64,000 bases of DNA from an uncultured bacterium. Lineage in GTDB: Bacteria > Myxococcota_A > Bradymonadia > UBA7976 > VGTA01. Below are positions 45,056-55,700 of the stretch, piece by piece. The DNA is taken from the NCBI GenBank assembly GCA_943788935.1, contig CALSSE010000020.1:124001-188000 (forward strand). The letters are read 5' to 3'. The translations under genes and the position numbers were made by a program. The notes below the pieces were generated by a model that saw nothing but the letters and a program-made list of their open reading frames with translations, was not told the origin of the DNA and ran no database searches. Every line of letters begins with the position of its first letter. The first letter of the stretch is position 1.

Positions 45056-46660
45056 TTAGCGACGAGTCGCTCGACCTGGGCTGCCTTTGCCTCCCTCTCC
45101 ATAGCTGTCTTCACCCGCGACCCATGAGGCTCCATCGCGATTATCCGCTGCAGGTTCTATGAGCTCTAATGCTTGGCCAGAGCGACGGTCTGGCCATCCC
45201 TCACCCCCGGGTGTGTAGCGTACCTGATCGACGAGTACATCGTTCTGATCGAAGAGAAGAACGCTCCCATAACCATTGGGAAGGAATAAGTCGCCGAGCT
45301 CAGCTTGAGCATCTACACCTCCGTTTTCTTGGCGATTCATGCTTGACGCTATAACATAATGGCTTCTCGCCTCAATGTCACCGCTCAAAGTCACTGATCG
45401 GTCACCGCAGTCTTGAAGCACCCAGCCATCAATACTGATTGGACTAGAGTGAGGGTTATAGAGCTCAATATACTCTCTAAGGTCATCTTCACCATTGGGA
45501 TTGTTTTGAATCTCGGTAATAATCACTGCTCCTGCCTCTGGGGTGTCGACCTCCACTCGGCATTCGCTGATCTCACATTTATCAGGCTGTCCACCACAGC
45601 GGAGAACCTCTAGATCATCTTCAGCGGCGAGGAGTAACTTTTGATGATCAAAGCTATAATGCAAAACCCCTTTAACTGAACGCACTAAGTCTGCCCGAGA
45701 AGGTGTGTAGTCTAGCTCAGCTTCAACCGAAATACGTAAGCTCTCTTGTACGATGAACATATCAAAATCACGAGGGCAATCAGGGGCAGTATTGGTGATC
45801 GTCGCTTCTTGAACTTCTATCAATACCGATTCGAGAGGTTCAACCCAATCACCGCCATCAGCGATCATCGCCGGTTCACTCACAATGATTGGCTCAGGGG
45901 GAGGCTGTTGACCTATGACCTGTACTCCGTCAGCTCTGACGATTAACTCGGTCACCGTGTAAAACTCGATCAACTCTCCTTCTAAATACACGACACTCCC
46001 AGGCTCTATGCCGAGATCTGCGCGTTGATTATTGTAGACCCATAGCCCTGAATAAGCGCCTCCATCAGCATCTTGAACAGCAAAACTGTCTTCAAATATC
46101 CGTGTAACCACGACGCCCTCGAGAGACACTGAGACTCCGGGGGCTCGCTCAGGACCCTCGACATAGGTAGGGCAGCGTGGGTCTCGGAGATGACGAATCT
46201 TCAGCGCTTCACCGTCACCTTGACAAGAGGCCTCCTCGCGCCAAGCGATTTGTGGATCCGGCGTGGGACGCTCCTGACATTCTGCGGCGATTTCAGGCAT
46301 CATTTCTCCAGCTGCGTCACCTGCTGTATCGCCTGCTGCGTCGCCTGCTTCATCGCCTGCTGCGTCTCCGGCCACTTCTCCCGCTGTCGCTCCGGCCGCT
46401 TCGCCCGCTGTCGCTCCGGCCGCTTCGCCCGCTGTCGCTCCGGCCGCTTCGCCCGCTGTCTCTCCAGCCGCTTCGCCCGCGTCCTCTCCCGCCATGGAGC
46501 CTGCCTCTATACCTGCTGACTCTCCCGCGTCTCCCCCACTGCTTGTTTTGTCATCGCATCCTATACTTAAACAGAGCAAGCATCCGAGAAAAACACCTGC
46601 TTTCGAGCGCCCATTTAGATTGAAGTCACTTAATGAACGAGATTGAGCTACGTGATACAT
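45056..46660 (-). CDS. Repeat-tethered lipoprotein with OB-fold-like and lamin-tail domains
   Basis: About 534 residues from ATG 46660, chosen because GGAG lies five bases upstream; a GTG at 46693 is further from any site. The signal ends in LCLSIGC (Cys 35), followed by an AGEAAGAT/AGDAAG tether. The middle part (VSVSLEGVVVTRIFEDSFAVQD... GSVVYLEGELIEFYTVTELIV) resembles the OB-fold domain found in secreted nuclease-like proteins. The C-terminus (VIITEIQNNPNGEDDLREYIELYNP, ISIDGWVLQDCGD, ELIEPAADNRDGASWV) is a lamin-tail (LTD) domain. Such proteins are thought to bind extracellular DNA or membranes; no nuclease motif is present here. Confidence 0.8.
   Translation of the reverse strand: MYHVAQSRSLSDFNLNGRSKAGVFLGCLLCLSIGCDDKTSSGGDAGESAGIEAGSMAGEDAGEAAGETAGEAAGATAGEAAGATAGEAAGATAGEVAGDAAGDEAGDAAGDTAGDAAGEMMPEIAAECQERPTPDPQIAWREEASCQGDGEALKIRHLRDPRCPTYVEGPERAPGVSVSLEGVVVTRIFEDSFAVQDADGGAYSGLWVYNNQRADLGIEPGSVVYLEGELIEFYTVTELIVRADGVQVIGQQPPPEPIIVSEPAMIADGGDWVEPLESVLIEVQEATITNTAPDCPRDFDMFIVQESLRISVEAELDYTPSRADLVRSVKGVLHYSFDHQKLLLAAEDDLEVLRCGGQPDKCEISECRVEVDTPEAGAVIITEIQNNPNGEDDLREYIELYNPHSSPISIDGWVLQDCGDRSVTLSGDIEARSHYVIASSMNRQENGGVDAQAELGDLFLPNGYGSVLLFDQNDVLVDQVRYTPGGEGWPDRRSGQALELIEPAADNRDGASWVAGEDSYGEGGKGSPGRATRR
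46309..46500. repeat. 24-bp coding tandem repeat
   Basis: Three near-identical 24-bp units at 46387-46458 (core CTCCGGCCGCTTCGCCCGCTG) are flanked by diverged 12-bp units from about 46309 to 46500. They encode the AGATAGEA/AGDAAGDT tether of the lamin-tail lipoprotein on the minus strand. Confidence 0.9.
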
Positions 46661-46838
46661 ACGATCTCCGTCTTTAATATACTGAGTTGGCACAAGCGCT
46701 TATCACTAAAGTAGTGAGAGATTCTAGCTATAACTAGATATTTACTTTTAGGGCTGTTATTTTCTAGGACTGTTATTTTCTAGGCTGTTTATCATCCATG
46801 AGCTCTTTTGACTGTTTGATTTAGTCATTATAGATCGA

Positions 46839-47561
46839 TTACTTCCGTTTTTTACGCTTGGTTTTGTTTCCCTTCTTGGCAGAGCTTTTGCCTTTAACAG
46901 TCCCCCTCTTCTGAGAGTGGCTAGACCCTGTCTTTGAAGGGGTAGACCCTGTCTTTGAAGGACTCTCCTCAACCTCCCCAGTCTCCTCAGTGAGCTCGTC
47001 TGCTCTTAGCCTTTGTATTTTTTGATGATCTTTTAGAGCTTTCTGCCTCGCTAAGAAAGAGAGATGATCGGTCATCACTTTACCTGTGAGATGATCCATC
47101 TCATGGAGGATGGCTCTCGCTCCGAGCCCCTCACCTCTTAGCTCTATCTGCTCTCCATTTAGATCTTGAGCGCTGATCTTAACCCATGTCGGTCGCTTGA
47201 CTTTAATGTAGACATCAGGAAAAGAGAGACAGCCCTCATTCCCTACGACGAGCACCTCACTCTCCTCGATGACTTGAGGGTTAATCACTGCGATATCCTC
47301 TCCCATATCACCGTCTTCCTCAATGATCTTCTCTCTCTGTGCTTCCGGGAGAAAAACATAATCAGAGAGGACGAGCAGCTGGACGGGCTCTCCCACTTGG
47401 GTCGCCGCTAAACCGACACCATCACTATGATGCATCAAGACTCTCATATCCTCAAAGAGTGACCTCAGCTCATCATTAAACTCAGTCACCGGTCTTGCTA
47501 CCTCACGAAGATAGGGATTCGGATAAGTTAAAATACGACGTTGCTTTTTAGGAGTATTCAT
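46839..47561 (-). CDS. def: Peptide deformylase with Lys-rich C-terminal extension
   Basis: 240 residues. It removes the formyl group from nascent N-terminal Met. All three family motifs are present: GVGLAATQVG (48-57), EGCLSFP (Cys111 metal ligand) and HEMDHL (His153, Glu154, His157). Residues 1-180 cover the usual enzyme. The last 50 residues form an added tail with SPSKTGSTPSKTG repeats and end in KKGNKTKRKKRK, which is unusual for the family and could bind ribosomal RNA. A 20-base unit encoding the repeat is duplicated near 46921-46960. The ATG has a weak ribosome site. Confidence 0.95.
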   Translation of the reverse strand: MNTPKKQRRILTYPNPYLREVARPVTEFNDELRSLFEDMRVLMHHSDGVGLAATQVGEPVQLLVLSDYVFLPEAQREKIIEEDGDMGEDIAVINPQVIEESEVLVVGNEGCLSFPDVYIKVKRPTWVKISAQDLNGEQIELRGEGLGARAILHEMDHLTGKVMTDHLSFLARQKALKDHQKIQRLRADELTEETGEVEESPSKTGSTPSKTGSSHSQKRGTVKGKSSAKKGNKTKRKKRK

Positions 47562-47824
47562 TCGTTCTCTCTGTGTAAGATACTATTGATTGATCATGTT
47601 ATTGTACTCAAGTATTAGCCCCTTTACGATTCATGAAGCCATATATATACTTTGAGCCACTTACGGCCAGTGAGCCTCTACGCTGAGTAATCAACGTAGG
47701 TGTTATGCTCAACAATACTTGCATAAGATCTCAATCGCTCTCACAGTTACAAACTCAAATCAATACTGTCGATGCAGTCAAATGCTTCGTTTAAGCTATA
47801 AAGCGCTAGAAAGACAATGGTGTT

Positions 47825-50485
47825 ATGGGGAAATCGAGCCATTCAGATGAGTCTGAAGTAAACAGCAGCTTTGAAGATATTGAGGCGGTCAAACTACATG
47901 AGGTGACCCAAAGTCGGTATTTAAACTATGCGCTCAGTGTAATCACCAGCCGAGCGCTACCAGATGTACGAGATGGTTTAAAACCGGTTCAGAGGCGTAT
48001 CCTCTATGCCATGTACAATGATCTAAAGCTCCGTAGCGACTCTCGCTTCCTGAAAAGCGCCCGCGTCGTTGGTGACGTCATGGGTAAATACCATCCACAT
48101 GGAGACTCCTCGATCTATGAGGCGATGGTTCGTATGTCACAGCCCTTTAGCCTCCGTTATCCCTTGGTCGATGGATATGGGAATTTTGGCTCATTGGATG
48201 GAGACTCAGCGGCAGCGATGAGGTACACTGAGGCTAGGCTAGAAGGGATGGCAGAGAGGCTCCTCGGTGAGCTAGGTCAAGACACGATTGATCGTAGAGC
48301 CAATTATGATGGGCAACTTGAAGAACCTGCTGTCCTTCCAGCTCAAATTCCTAATCTACTCATCAATGGAGCGACAGGAATCGCTGTGGGGATGGCCACT
48401 CATATCCCTCCCCATAATTTACGTGAAGTCGTTAAAGGCCTCTTACGCTTGATCAAAAACCCGGAGCTGAGCACCGCTGAACTGATCAGCTCGATCAGCG
48501 GTCCTGACTTCCCTACGGGTGGTGAAATTCTCAACACCACTGAGGAGATCGTGAAGATCTATGAGAAGGGTAAAGGAGCGATCAAAGTACGAGGCACATA
48601 CGAGCTAGAGAGGGTCGACCGTACCTCACAGATCGTGATCACCTCTATCCCTTATGAAGTGCAGAAAGGGGGCCTTGTAGAGAAGATCGCTCAACTTGTC
48701 ATAGATAAAAGAGTCCCTCAGATCGTTGATGTGAGAGATGAGAGTACCGATGTCGTTAGAGTCGTTTTAGAACTCAAGCGTGGAGAGTCGGCAGAAGTCG
48801 CGATGGCCTATCTGTACAAGCACACTCCACTTCAACAAAATTTCAATATTAACCTCACCTGTCTCGTCCCTGCGACGTCAGCCATTAATCGACCTCCCAG
48901 TGAAGCAGATGAAGACGCCCCCACTCCCTGCCGCCCCGAAAGGCTTAGTTTAAAGGAGATTCTACGATATTTCTTAGACTTTAGACTCGAGGTTACTCAG
49001 CGCCGACTTCAGTATGAACTCAATGTACTTCGGCGGCAGATTCATAGGTTAGAGGCTTTTGAAAAACTCTACGGTGCGCTCGATGAAGCCATTACTCTGA
49101 TTCGTGAGAGTGATGGTCGTGCAGCTGCAGAGTCCAAGCTGATGGTACGCTTTCAGCTCGATCAAGAACAAGCGGCAGCAATATTAGAGATGAGGCTCTA
49201 TCGCCTCGCCAAACTAGAGATCGTACAAGTCAGAGATGAGCTCACTAAGAAGCGATCTAGAGCCGCAGAGTGTGAAGCACTTCTTGCTGATGAGCCCGCG
49301 ATGTGGGAGATCGTTAAGGACGAGCTCAAGGAGGTACGCGCTAAATATGGAGACGAACGTCGCACGACGCTCGTAGGCCCACAAGAAGATAGCGATTTCT
49401 CAGCAGAGTCTTATATCCTCAAAGAGCAAACTTGGCTCATCGTTACTCGTAATGGTCGAGTAAAGCGACAACGCGGTTTTAGTGATGTCAGCTCGATTAG
49501 AGTCCCCGATGGAGATGAGGTGGGTTGGGCGGTCTATAGCGATACACGCAAGACCGCTACCTTTTATACTCAGAGTGGCTCTGCCTACACGATATTCGTT
49601 GGAGAGCTACCTGCGACAACAGGGTATGGCGACCCTCTGCAAAGTATTTTTAAATTTGCCGATGGAGAGAAGATTGTCGGAGTGATCGTTAACGACCCTG
49701 TTCTACACCCTCTTCCCCAAGAACTCCCTCCTGAGGCGGGATTATCGATCATTCCGCTCGCAGGGATTATCAATGATGACCAAGACAACAGCGCTAAACA
49801 GAACCCTCCCCCTTTTGGGGTCGCCTTAACTCGACTAGGTCGAGCGCATCGCTTCCCTCTAGATTCCTTCGCCGAGGTCAGCCAAAAGGGGGGACGTCGT
49901 TACATGACCTTAGAGGGTAGAGATGAGATCGTTCATTGTTTCGCCGCTCGTGGGGATGAATCTTTAGCCTTGGCGAGTCGCTTCGGACGAGGAATGATCT
50001 TCTCCATTTATGATATCCCGCTCCGGCAAAAGAGCAGTAAAGGCTGTATCGCGATTCGTCTTATCCAAGGAGACACGGTCCTCTCTTTCGTGTTAACCAA
50101 TAATCCACTTAAAGGGTTATTAGTGACAACCACAGGTGGGAGAGAGAAGCACATTCGCGAGAGCCACAATAGCACCTCAAAACTGAAAAAGACCAAGCGG
50201 GGCGGCCGCGGCTATGAAGTGATCCGAAGAGGTCAATTTGAGCAATATCTCGCAGAACCTATGATCGTGGAACCCGTTGAAGAGCTCAGCGAAGAGGGCG
50301 AGGAAAACAATGAGCTCAGCGAAGAGAACAATGAACTCAGCGAGGAGAACAATGAACTCAGCGAGGAGAGCAATGAGCTTAGCGAGGAGAGTAGCCAAAC
50401 TGATCAGAGCTTACAGAATTCTGATGACATAGAACAGGACCAAGCGCGATCCTCTGCGCCCAGCTCTAGAGAGGATAAAAGCTGA
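47825..50485 (+). CDS. parC: DNA topoisomerase IV subunit A
   Basis: 886 residues. The breakage-reunion domain has RALPDVRDGLKPVQRRILYAM, KYHPHGDSSIYEAMVRMSQ and AAMRYTEARL (catalytic Tyr). GDSSIYE keeps Ser and Glu at the ParC quinolone positions, which supports ParC over GyrA. The C-terminal domain contains blade-like repeats (LIVTRNGRVKRQRGFSDV, GVALTRLGRAHRFPL, SLALASRFGRGMIF, GLLVTTTGGREKHI). A GyrA-box-like TKRGGRG follows near residue 790. An acidic ENNELSE repeat and a disordered tail end the protein. The partner subunit follows 115 bp downstream. GyrA identity is possible but less likely given parE. Confidence 0.88.
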   Translation: MGKSSHSDESEVNSSFEDIEAVKLHEVTQSRYLNYALSVITSRALPDVRDGLKPVQRRILYAMYNDLKLRSDSRFLKSARVVGDVMGKYHPHGDSSIYEAMVRMSQPFSLRYPLVDGYGNFGSLDGDSAAAMRYTEARLEGMAERLLGELGQDTIDRRANYDGQLEEPAVLPAQIPNLLINGATGIAVGMATHIPPHNLREVVKGLLRLIKNPELSTAELISSISGPDFPTGGEILNTTEEIVKIYEKGKGAIKVRGTYELERVDRTSQIVITSIPYEVQKGGLVEKIAQLVIDKRVPQIVDVRDESTDVVRVVLELKRGESAEVAMAYLYKHTPLQQNFNINLTCLVPATSAINRPPSEADEDAPTPCRPERLSLKEILRYFLDFRLEVTQRRLQYELNVLRRQIHRLEAFEKLYGALDEAITLIRESDGRAAAESKLMVRFQLDQEQAAAILEMRLYRLAKLEIVQVRDELTKKRSRAAECEALLADEPAMWEIVKDELKEVRAKYGDERRTTLVGPQEDSDFSAESYILKEQTWLIVTRNGRVKRQRGFSDVSSIRVPDGDEVGWAVYSDTRKTATFYTQSGSAYTIFVGELPATTGYGDPLQSIFKFADGEKIVGVIVNDPVLHPLPQELPPEAGLSIIPLAGIINDDQDNSAKQNPPPFGVALTRLGRAHRFPLDSFAEVSQKGGRRYMTLEGRDEIVHCFAARGDESLALASRFGRGMIFSIYDIPLRQKSSKGCIAIRLIQGDTVLSFVLTNNPLKGLLVTTTGGREKHIRESHNSTSKLKKTKRGGRGYEVIRRGQFEQYLAEPMIVEPVEELSEEGEENNELSEENNELSEENNELSEESNELSEESSQTDQSLQNSDDIEQDQARSSAPSSREDKS
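50303..50386. repeat. 21-bp coding tandem repeat, four copies
   Basis: Four 21-bp units encode ENNELSE (last copy ESNELSE) in the acidic tail of the topoisomerase subunit A. Confidence 0.93.
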
Positions 50486-50600
50486 TGAAACGCTCAACCA
50501 TGGTCTCAATCAAGATAAGTGATGATTCGCCAAGAGAGGCCAGCCGAAACGAAGCAGGTCACCCCCTATGGAATACAGCCCACATCAATAGGAGAAGTCG

Positions 50601-52598
50601 ATGACAGAACCGATCTCAACTGAGCAAGCTGAAGCCGCCTCCAAAGATGCAGCGGTTCAAGCCTATGATGCTTCAAAAATCACTATCCTTAAAGGTCTAG
50701 AAGCGGTCAGACGAAGACCCGGTATGTATATCGGAGGTACTGATAAAGTAGGGTTACATCACCTCCTTTGGGAAGTCCTAGATAACGCCGTTGATGAGGT
50801 CATCCATGGGCATGCAGACCATATTCAAGTCATCTTATCAGCTGATCGACGAGAGTTGACGATCAAAGATAACGGCAGAGGTATCCCCGTAGAGCCTCAC
50901 CCTCAAGACCCCACTGGACGAAGCACTTTAGAGGTCATCTTCACTGAGCTTCACGCTGGTGGAAAATTTGAAGAGGGCGCTTATAAAACTGCTGGCGGAT
51001 TACATGGGGTAGGGGCGAGCGTTGTTAATGCCCTCAGCGATATGCTCAACGTCAGCGTCAGACGAGGAGGGACTAAATATACACAACGGTTCTCAAGGGG
51101 GGCTGTGGTCGGTGGGCTAGAAGAACAAGCGGGAGTGAGGGGAACAGGGACAGAAGTCTCTTTTAGAGCAGATGATCAGATCTTCCCTACTCCACAATAT
51201 GACCCTAAGGTGATCAGTGAGCGTCTCGAGAGTAAAACCTACCTCCATTCAGGGCTCAAGATCTCCTTTAAGGATCAAGGTGATCGATCAATGGGGACAC
51301 AAGTATTTAAACACGACGGAGGACTCGCTGAATACGTACTCAATCAGTCAACCTTTTTGAACCGTCCGCAAGTAATCGACGCTCCTTTTCACCTCATCCG
51401 TAATGAGGAAGAGAGCAAGGGAGAGATGGATGGTCGATTCGAGGTCGCTTTCACTTGGACAGAATCTACCGACACCCTCTCAAGAGCCTTCGTAAATGGT
51501 ATCCCTACCGGCTCTGGAGGTACTCATGAGCAAGGGTTAAGAGACAGTATCAATAAGGCTTTGCGCGCCTTCATTGATCAGCATAGCCTATGCCCTAAAG
51601 GAGTGAGCTTAACCCCCGATGACCTCAGAGAGGGCATGATCGCCGCCGTTCATATCTTCATCCAAGATCCACAGTTTCAAGGGCAAACTAAAGACAAGCT
51701 AAATAACACTGAGGTTCGCGCCTGGGTGAGTGGAGCGATCCGTCCCTATTTGGAGCAATGGCTCAATGAGCAACAAACTCAAGCTCAAGCGATTGTGACC
51801 CGGGCGATTCAATCGGCAAAGGCGAGGATGGCGAGTCGAGCGGCAGTGAGCGAGGTGAGACGTAAGTCCCCAACCAGCCGAAGGCTTAACTTACCTGGTA
51901 AACTCGCAGATTGTAGCAGTAATGACCCGACTCGCTGTGAGCTATTCCTCGTTGAGGGCGATAGTGCGGGTGGATCTGCTAAACAAGGTCGAGACCGAAA
52001 GTTTCAAGCGATCTTACCGCTTCGTGGTAAGGTCTTGAACGCTGAGCAAGCGACGGAGAAGAAGGTGCTTGGTAATCAAGAGCTCTCTGATATCACCAAC
52101 GCTCTAGGATGTGGCTTCGGTCGCGCGATGGATGTCACCAAACTTCGCTATCATAAGATCGTCCTCCTCATGGACGCCGACAGCGATGGCCATCATATCT
52201 CAACCCTCCTCTTGACCTTCTTCTATAGGTATATGCGGCCCCTCATAGACGAGGGATATGTTTATCTCGCCCAACCACCACTGTACAAAGTTGAGCATCA
52301 GAAGAAGATTCATTGGTTAGCAGATGACCAAGAGAAGACTAAGCTGGTAAATAAGCTCTCCAAACGAGGGGGTAAGATTGATATTCAGCGCTTCAAAGGG
52401 CTCGGGGAGATGATGCCTAAGACCTTATTCGAGACTACGTTGTGTCCAGAGAAACGTCGTTTATTACAAATCCGTATTGAAGAAGAAGATCGCTATAATA
52501 CAGAGACAACGATCTCTAACTTAATGGGTAAAGACGCCAGTGAGCGTTACAACTTTGTAGTAGAGAACGCCTTGAACGCAGAGGAGTTGGATGTCTAA
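50601..52598 (+). CDS. parE: DNA topoisomerase IV subunit B
   Basis: 665 residues. The GHKL ATPase is intact: RRRPGMYIGG, EVLDNAVDEV, IKDNGRGIPVEPHP, FTELHAGGKFEEGAYKTAGGLHGVG. The TOPRIM domain has LVEGDSAGGSAKQGRDRKFQAILPLRGK and LLMDADSDGHHISTLLLTFFYR. The C-terminus reads IQRFKGLGEMMPKTLFETTL, where Phe in RFKGLGEM is ParE-like (GyrB usually has Tyr). Length and lack of the GyrB insert agree. AGGAGAAG lies just before the ATG. It is likely co-transcribed with the A subunit, and together they unlink replicated chromosomes. Confidence 0.9.
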   Translation: MTEPISTEQAEAASKDAAVQAYDASKITILKGLEAVRRRPGMYIGGTDKVGLHHLLWEVLDNAVDEVIHGHADHIQVILSADRRELTIKDNGRGIPVEPHPQDPTGRSTLEVIFTELHAGGKFEEGAYKTAGGLHGVGASVVNALSDMLNVSVRRGGTKYTQRFSRGAVVGGLEEQAGVRGTGTEVSFRADDQIFPTPQYDPKVISERLESKTYLHSGLKISFKDQGDRSMGTQVFKHDGGLAEYVLNQSTFLNRPQVIDAPFHLIRNEEESKGEMDGRFEVAFTWTESTDTLSRAFVNGIPTGSGGTHEQGLRDSINKALRAFIDQHSLCPKGVSLTPDDLREGMIAAVHIFIQDPQFQGQTKDKLNNTEVRAWVSGAIRPYLEQWLNEQQTQAQAIVTRAIQSAKARMASRAAVSEVRRKSPTSRRLNLPGKLADCSSNDPTRCELFLVEGDSAGGSAKQGRDRKFQAILPLRGKVLNAEQATEKKVLGNQELSDITNALGCGFGRAMDVTKLRYHKIVLLMDADSDGHHISTLLLTFFYRYMRPLIDEGYVYLAQPPLYKVEHQKKIHWLADDQEKTKLVNKLSKRGGKIDIQRFKGLGEMMPKTLFETTLCPEKRRLLQIRIEEEDRYNTETTISNLMGKDASERYNFVVENALNAEELDV

Positions 52599-52777
52599 AG
52601 TCATGGACTCCGCGTACTCTCTAGGCTGAGAACTAGCTTAACCAAGATGCTCTCTTGACCTCGCTGTGTGGCTATGGTCTGCTTGTTGAACGCTCGTCAT
52701 CTTAATCGCGAGATCATGATCGACGTGACTTAACTCTGGCAAATTTAGTGTCCCCCTTGGGGAGTAGAGGGAGCGTT

Positions 52778-55700
52778 ATGGGTATAATAGTCGAGTCTTT
52801 AGGTGACTATATTAATGGTGAATTCATTCGAAGTGGAGGAGAAGAGTTCTCTTCGTTTAACCCGGCGAAGAGTGGTGTAAAGGTCGCTCAGATGTTCGAG
52901 CAGAGCGGGTCCGTAGATCGGGCAGTCTCAGCGGCGAGGTCGGCGTTAAAGACATGGAGAAGAGGCGGTTTAGAGCGCCGAATCGAAGCGCTCAGAGCGG
53001 TCGCTGACCTCGTCCCTCAACATCAAGAACGGATCGCAGAAGCGATTAGTTTGGAGATGGGCAAACCGATCTCCGAGGCGAGAATTGAAGCCGGATCGAT
53101 CAAGTCTAAGATCGAGGGCGTGATTAATCAGCTGCCCTCCACCCTCCCTGCAGCACCATCGGGGGCTCCCGGCGAACAGCGTTTTCACTCTCTAGGAGTC
53201 ATCGGAGTGATCGGACCTTTTAACTTCCCGATCCACCTCCTAAATACTCATATTATTCCCGCGCTCTTAACGGGTAATACCGTTATAGCCAAGCCTTCTG
53301 AAGTCACCCCTCTCTGTGGGCAACGATATGCGGAGCTGTTTCACGCTGCTCGCTTCCCTGAAGGCGTCTTAAATATCATTCAAGGGCGAGGAGTCATCGG
53401 GGCAGAGCTCTCCGCTCATCAAGATGTTAATGGAGTGATCTTTACCGGCAGCTACGAAACAGGACGCAAGATCAGACAAGCCACATTTGATCAGCCACAT
53501 AAAAAAGTATGCCTTGAGCTTGGCGGTAAGAACCCTGCGGTTATTCTGGATGATGCTGACTTGGAGCAAGCGACCAGGGAGATCTTACTCGGAGCTCTCT
53601 TAACCTCAGGTCAGCGTTGCACTGCTACCTCGAGAGTGATCGTCACCGCAGGGATAGCGAATGAGCTAAAAACGAATCTTATTAATGCTTTTAAGCGTAT
53701 TCGGCCGCTCAACCCTCTCGATGAAGACTGTTTCATGGGACCCCTCGCTAACGAGGCCTCCCGAGATCGATTTATGAAGCTCCTCCAACAAGCGAAAGAG
53801 CAAGGGGCCGAACCATGGGTCGAGAGTGAGTGTATCAGCGGAGGGGCCTTTGTCACTCCCTCTATTTATGGTGTACGTGGCGATGAGCCGTACCTCAAAC
53901 ATGAACTGTTTGGCCCTCACATCTCTATGCAAATCGTGGATGATGATCGGGCGGCTTTACAAGCAGCCGCCAATAACCAATATGGTTTAAGCGCCAGCCT
54001 CTTTACCCAAAGAGAGGAGATGTTTGAATCCTTCTATGATGAAGTACCGGCTGGCGTTTTAAACTGGAATAGGAGCACTAATGGCGCTTCGGGTCTGCTC
54101 CCATTTGGAGGGATTGGTAAAAGCGGAAATTGGCATGCAGCCGGATCTGAGGGGCCAAGACTGAGCACCTATCCGGTGGCGGTGATGAGCGTTCCCTATG
54201 GACAGGTCACTGCTAACCATTCATTAGAACGCCTGTTAGCGAATCATCCAATCGGTCGTCTAGAGCGACAACATCGTCTCGAAGAGGTTGGAGAGCGCTT
54301 TGGGAAATGGTTAGAGGTTGATGGCTTAGAGCTTCTCCTCCCCTACAAGCAGATTGAAATTCGAGATGGGGGGGCTTTTCTGTCCAATGAGGTTTTGGCG
54401 GAGATGGCTCGAGGGTTCGGTCTCTCTGCTGATGAGAGGGGAATCTATTTCTCGCTTCGTGATGAAGATAGATCAGAAACAGAGCGTTTAGAAGATCGTT
54501 TGATCACCCTCATGAATCAGCTGCTTGAGATCGACCCTGAGCCCTTCATCACTAGGCCCAAGAGGATGATCCTCTCCCCGCATGATGGTAAAATGCCACG
54601 CTCAGCGACTTGGTTAGAACGCTTCTATGGTGGTGGGTTCCTACCTCGTGAGAAAAAACCCGCTGTTGTGGATTTAGCGCGCAGTCAGGGGCCCTTTTTG
54701 CGATCTGTGGATGAAGCCCCCTTACAGATTATGGACGCGGCCAGCCAAATCGCCTCTCTACCAGCAGGGTTTCGTCCAGATGCAGCTCAAGTCGATCTCG
54801 ATAACGGACTCTATGATGAGGTCATGCTGTATTCACCTAACCCAGATGAGCTAGGTGGAGATGTATTCGAGGTGTTTGAGAGAGAGCTTATGGCCTTCGC
54901 TCCTCCTCAAGTTAACCATGTCTGCTGGACCAATGGTGGAGCTGAGTCCAATGAGAAAGCCTTCCATATTTCTCGTTTGCATGGGCCGGGAGGGAAACGA
55001 ATCCTCGCCTTTGAGAGCTCATTTCACGGACGAACTCTCCTCTCACTGTTCTGCACCTATAACCCGATTAAGCGAGAGCCCTATCAGATTAAGGGTCATG
55101 AGGCGGTCTTCCTCGAGCGCCCAATCCCTAAATCTCCCTATGCAGATCCTGATATCACGGCAGAGTGGATCAAAGGATGGTCAGAGCCTCACGCTGATCG
55201 AGACGCCTTGAGGCGTATACTCATCGATCAACATTCCGAGAAGCTCGGTGTTCACGAAGAGGACGGTATACCCCTTCTCGAAGCCGAAATTAATGCGCTC
55301 TGTGCTCTAGAAACTGAAATACTCGCAGGAGATGTCCTGACTTGCATCATTGAGCCCTACCAGTGCGAGGGTGGAGATGTTACACCTACCCGTCGCTTCT
55401 TTAACGGGCTGCGAGCGCTCACCCGAGCTTACAAAGTACCGCTTATCTTTGACGAGGTACAAAGCGGTTTTGGCTTATCTGGCCCTATTTTTTGGCACTC
55501 AAGTTTTGAGCTCACTGACGCCCAAGGTGAACCTGATGGCCCTGATCTAGTTGTCTGCGCAAAGCGAGCTCAAGTCGGTCTTGTCCTCTCTCGTTGGCCT
55601 GACCCTGACCCAGGACCCTCTCATGCTGCGAGCGCTGCTAGAGGTCGCGCTCACCTCAGACTTCTACAAGAGCGTCCCTCTCACGAGGCTCTCTTAAGGG

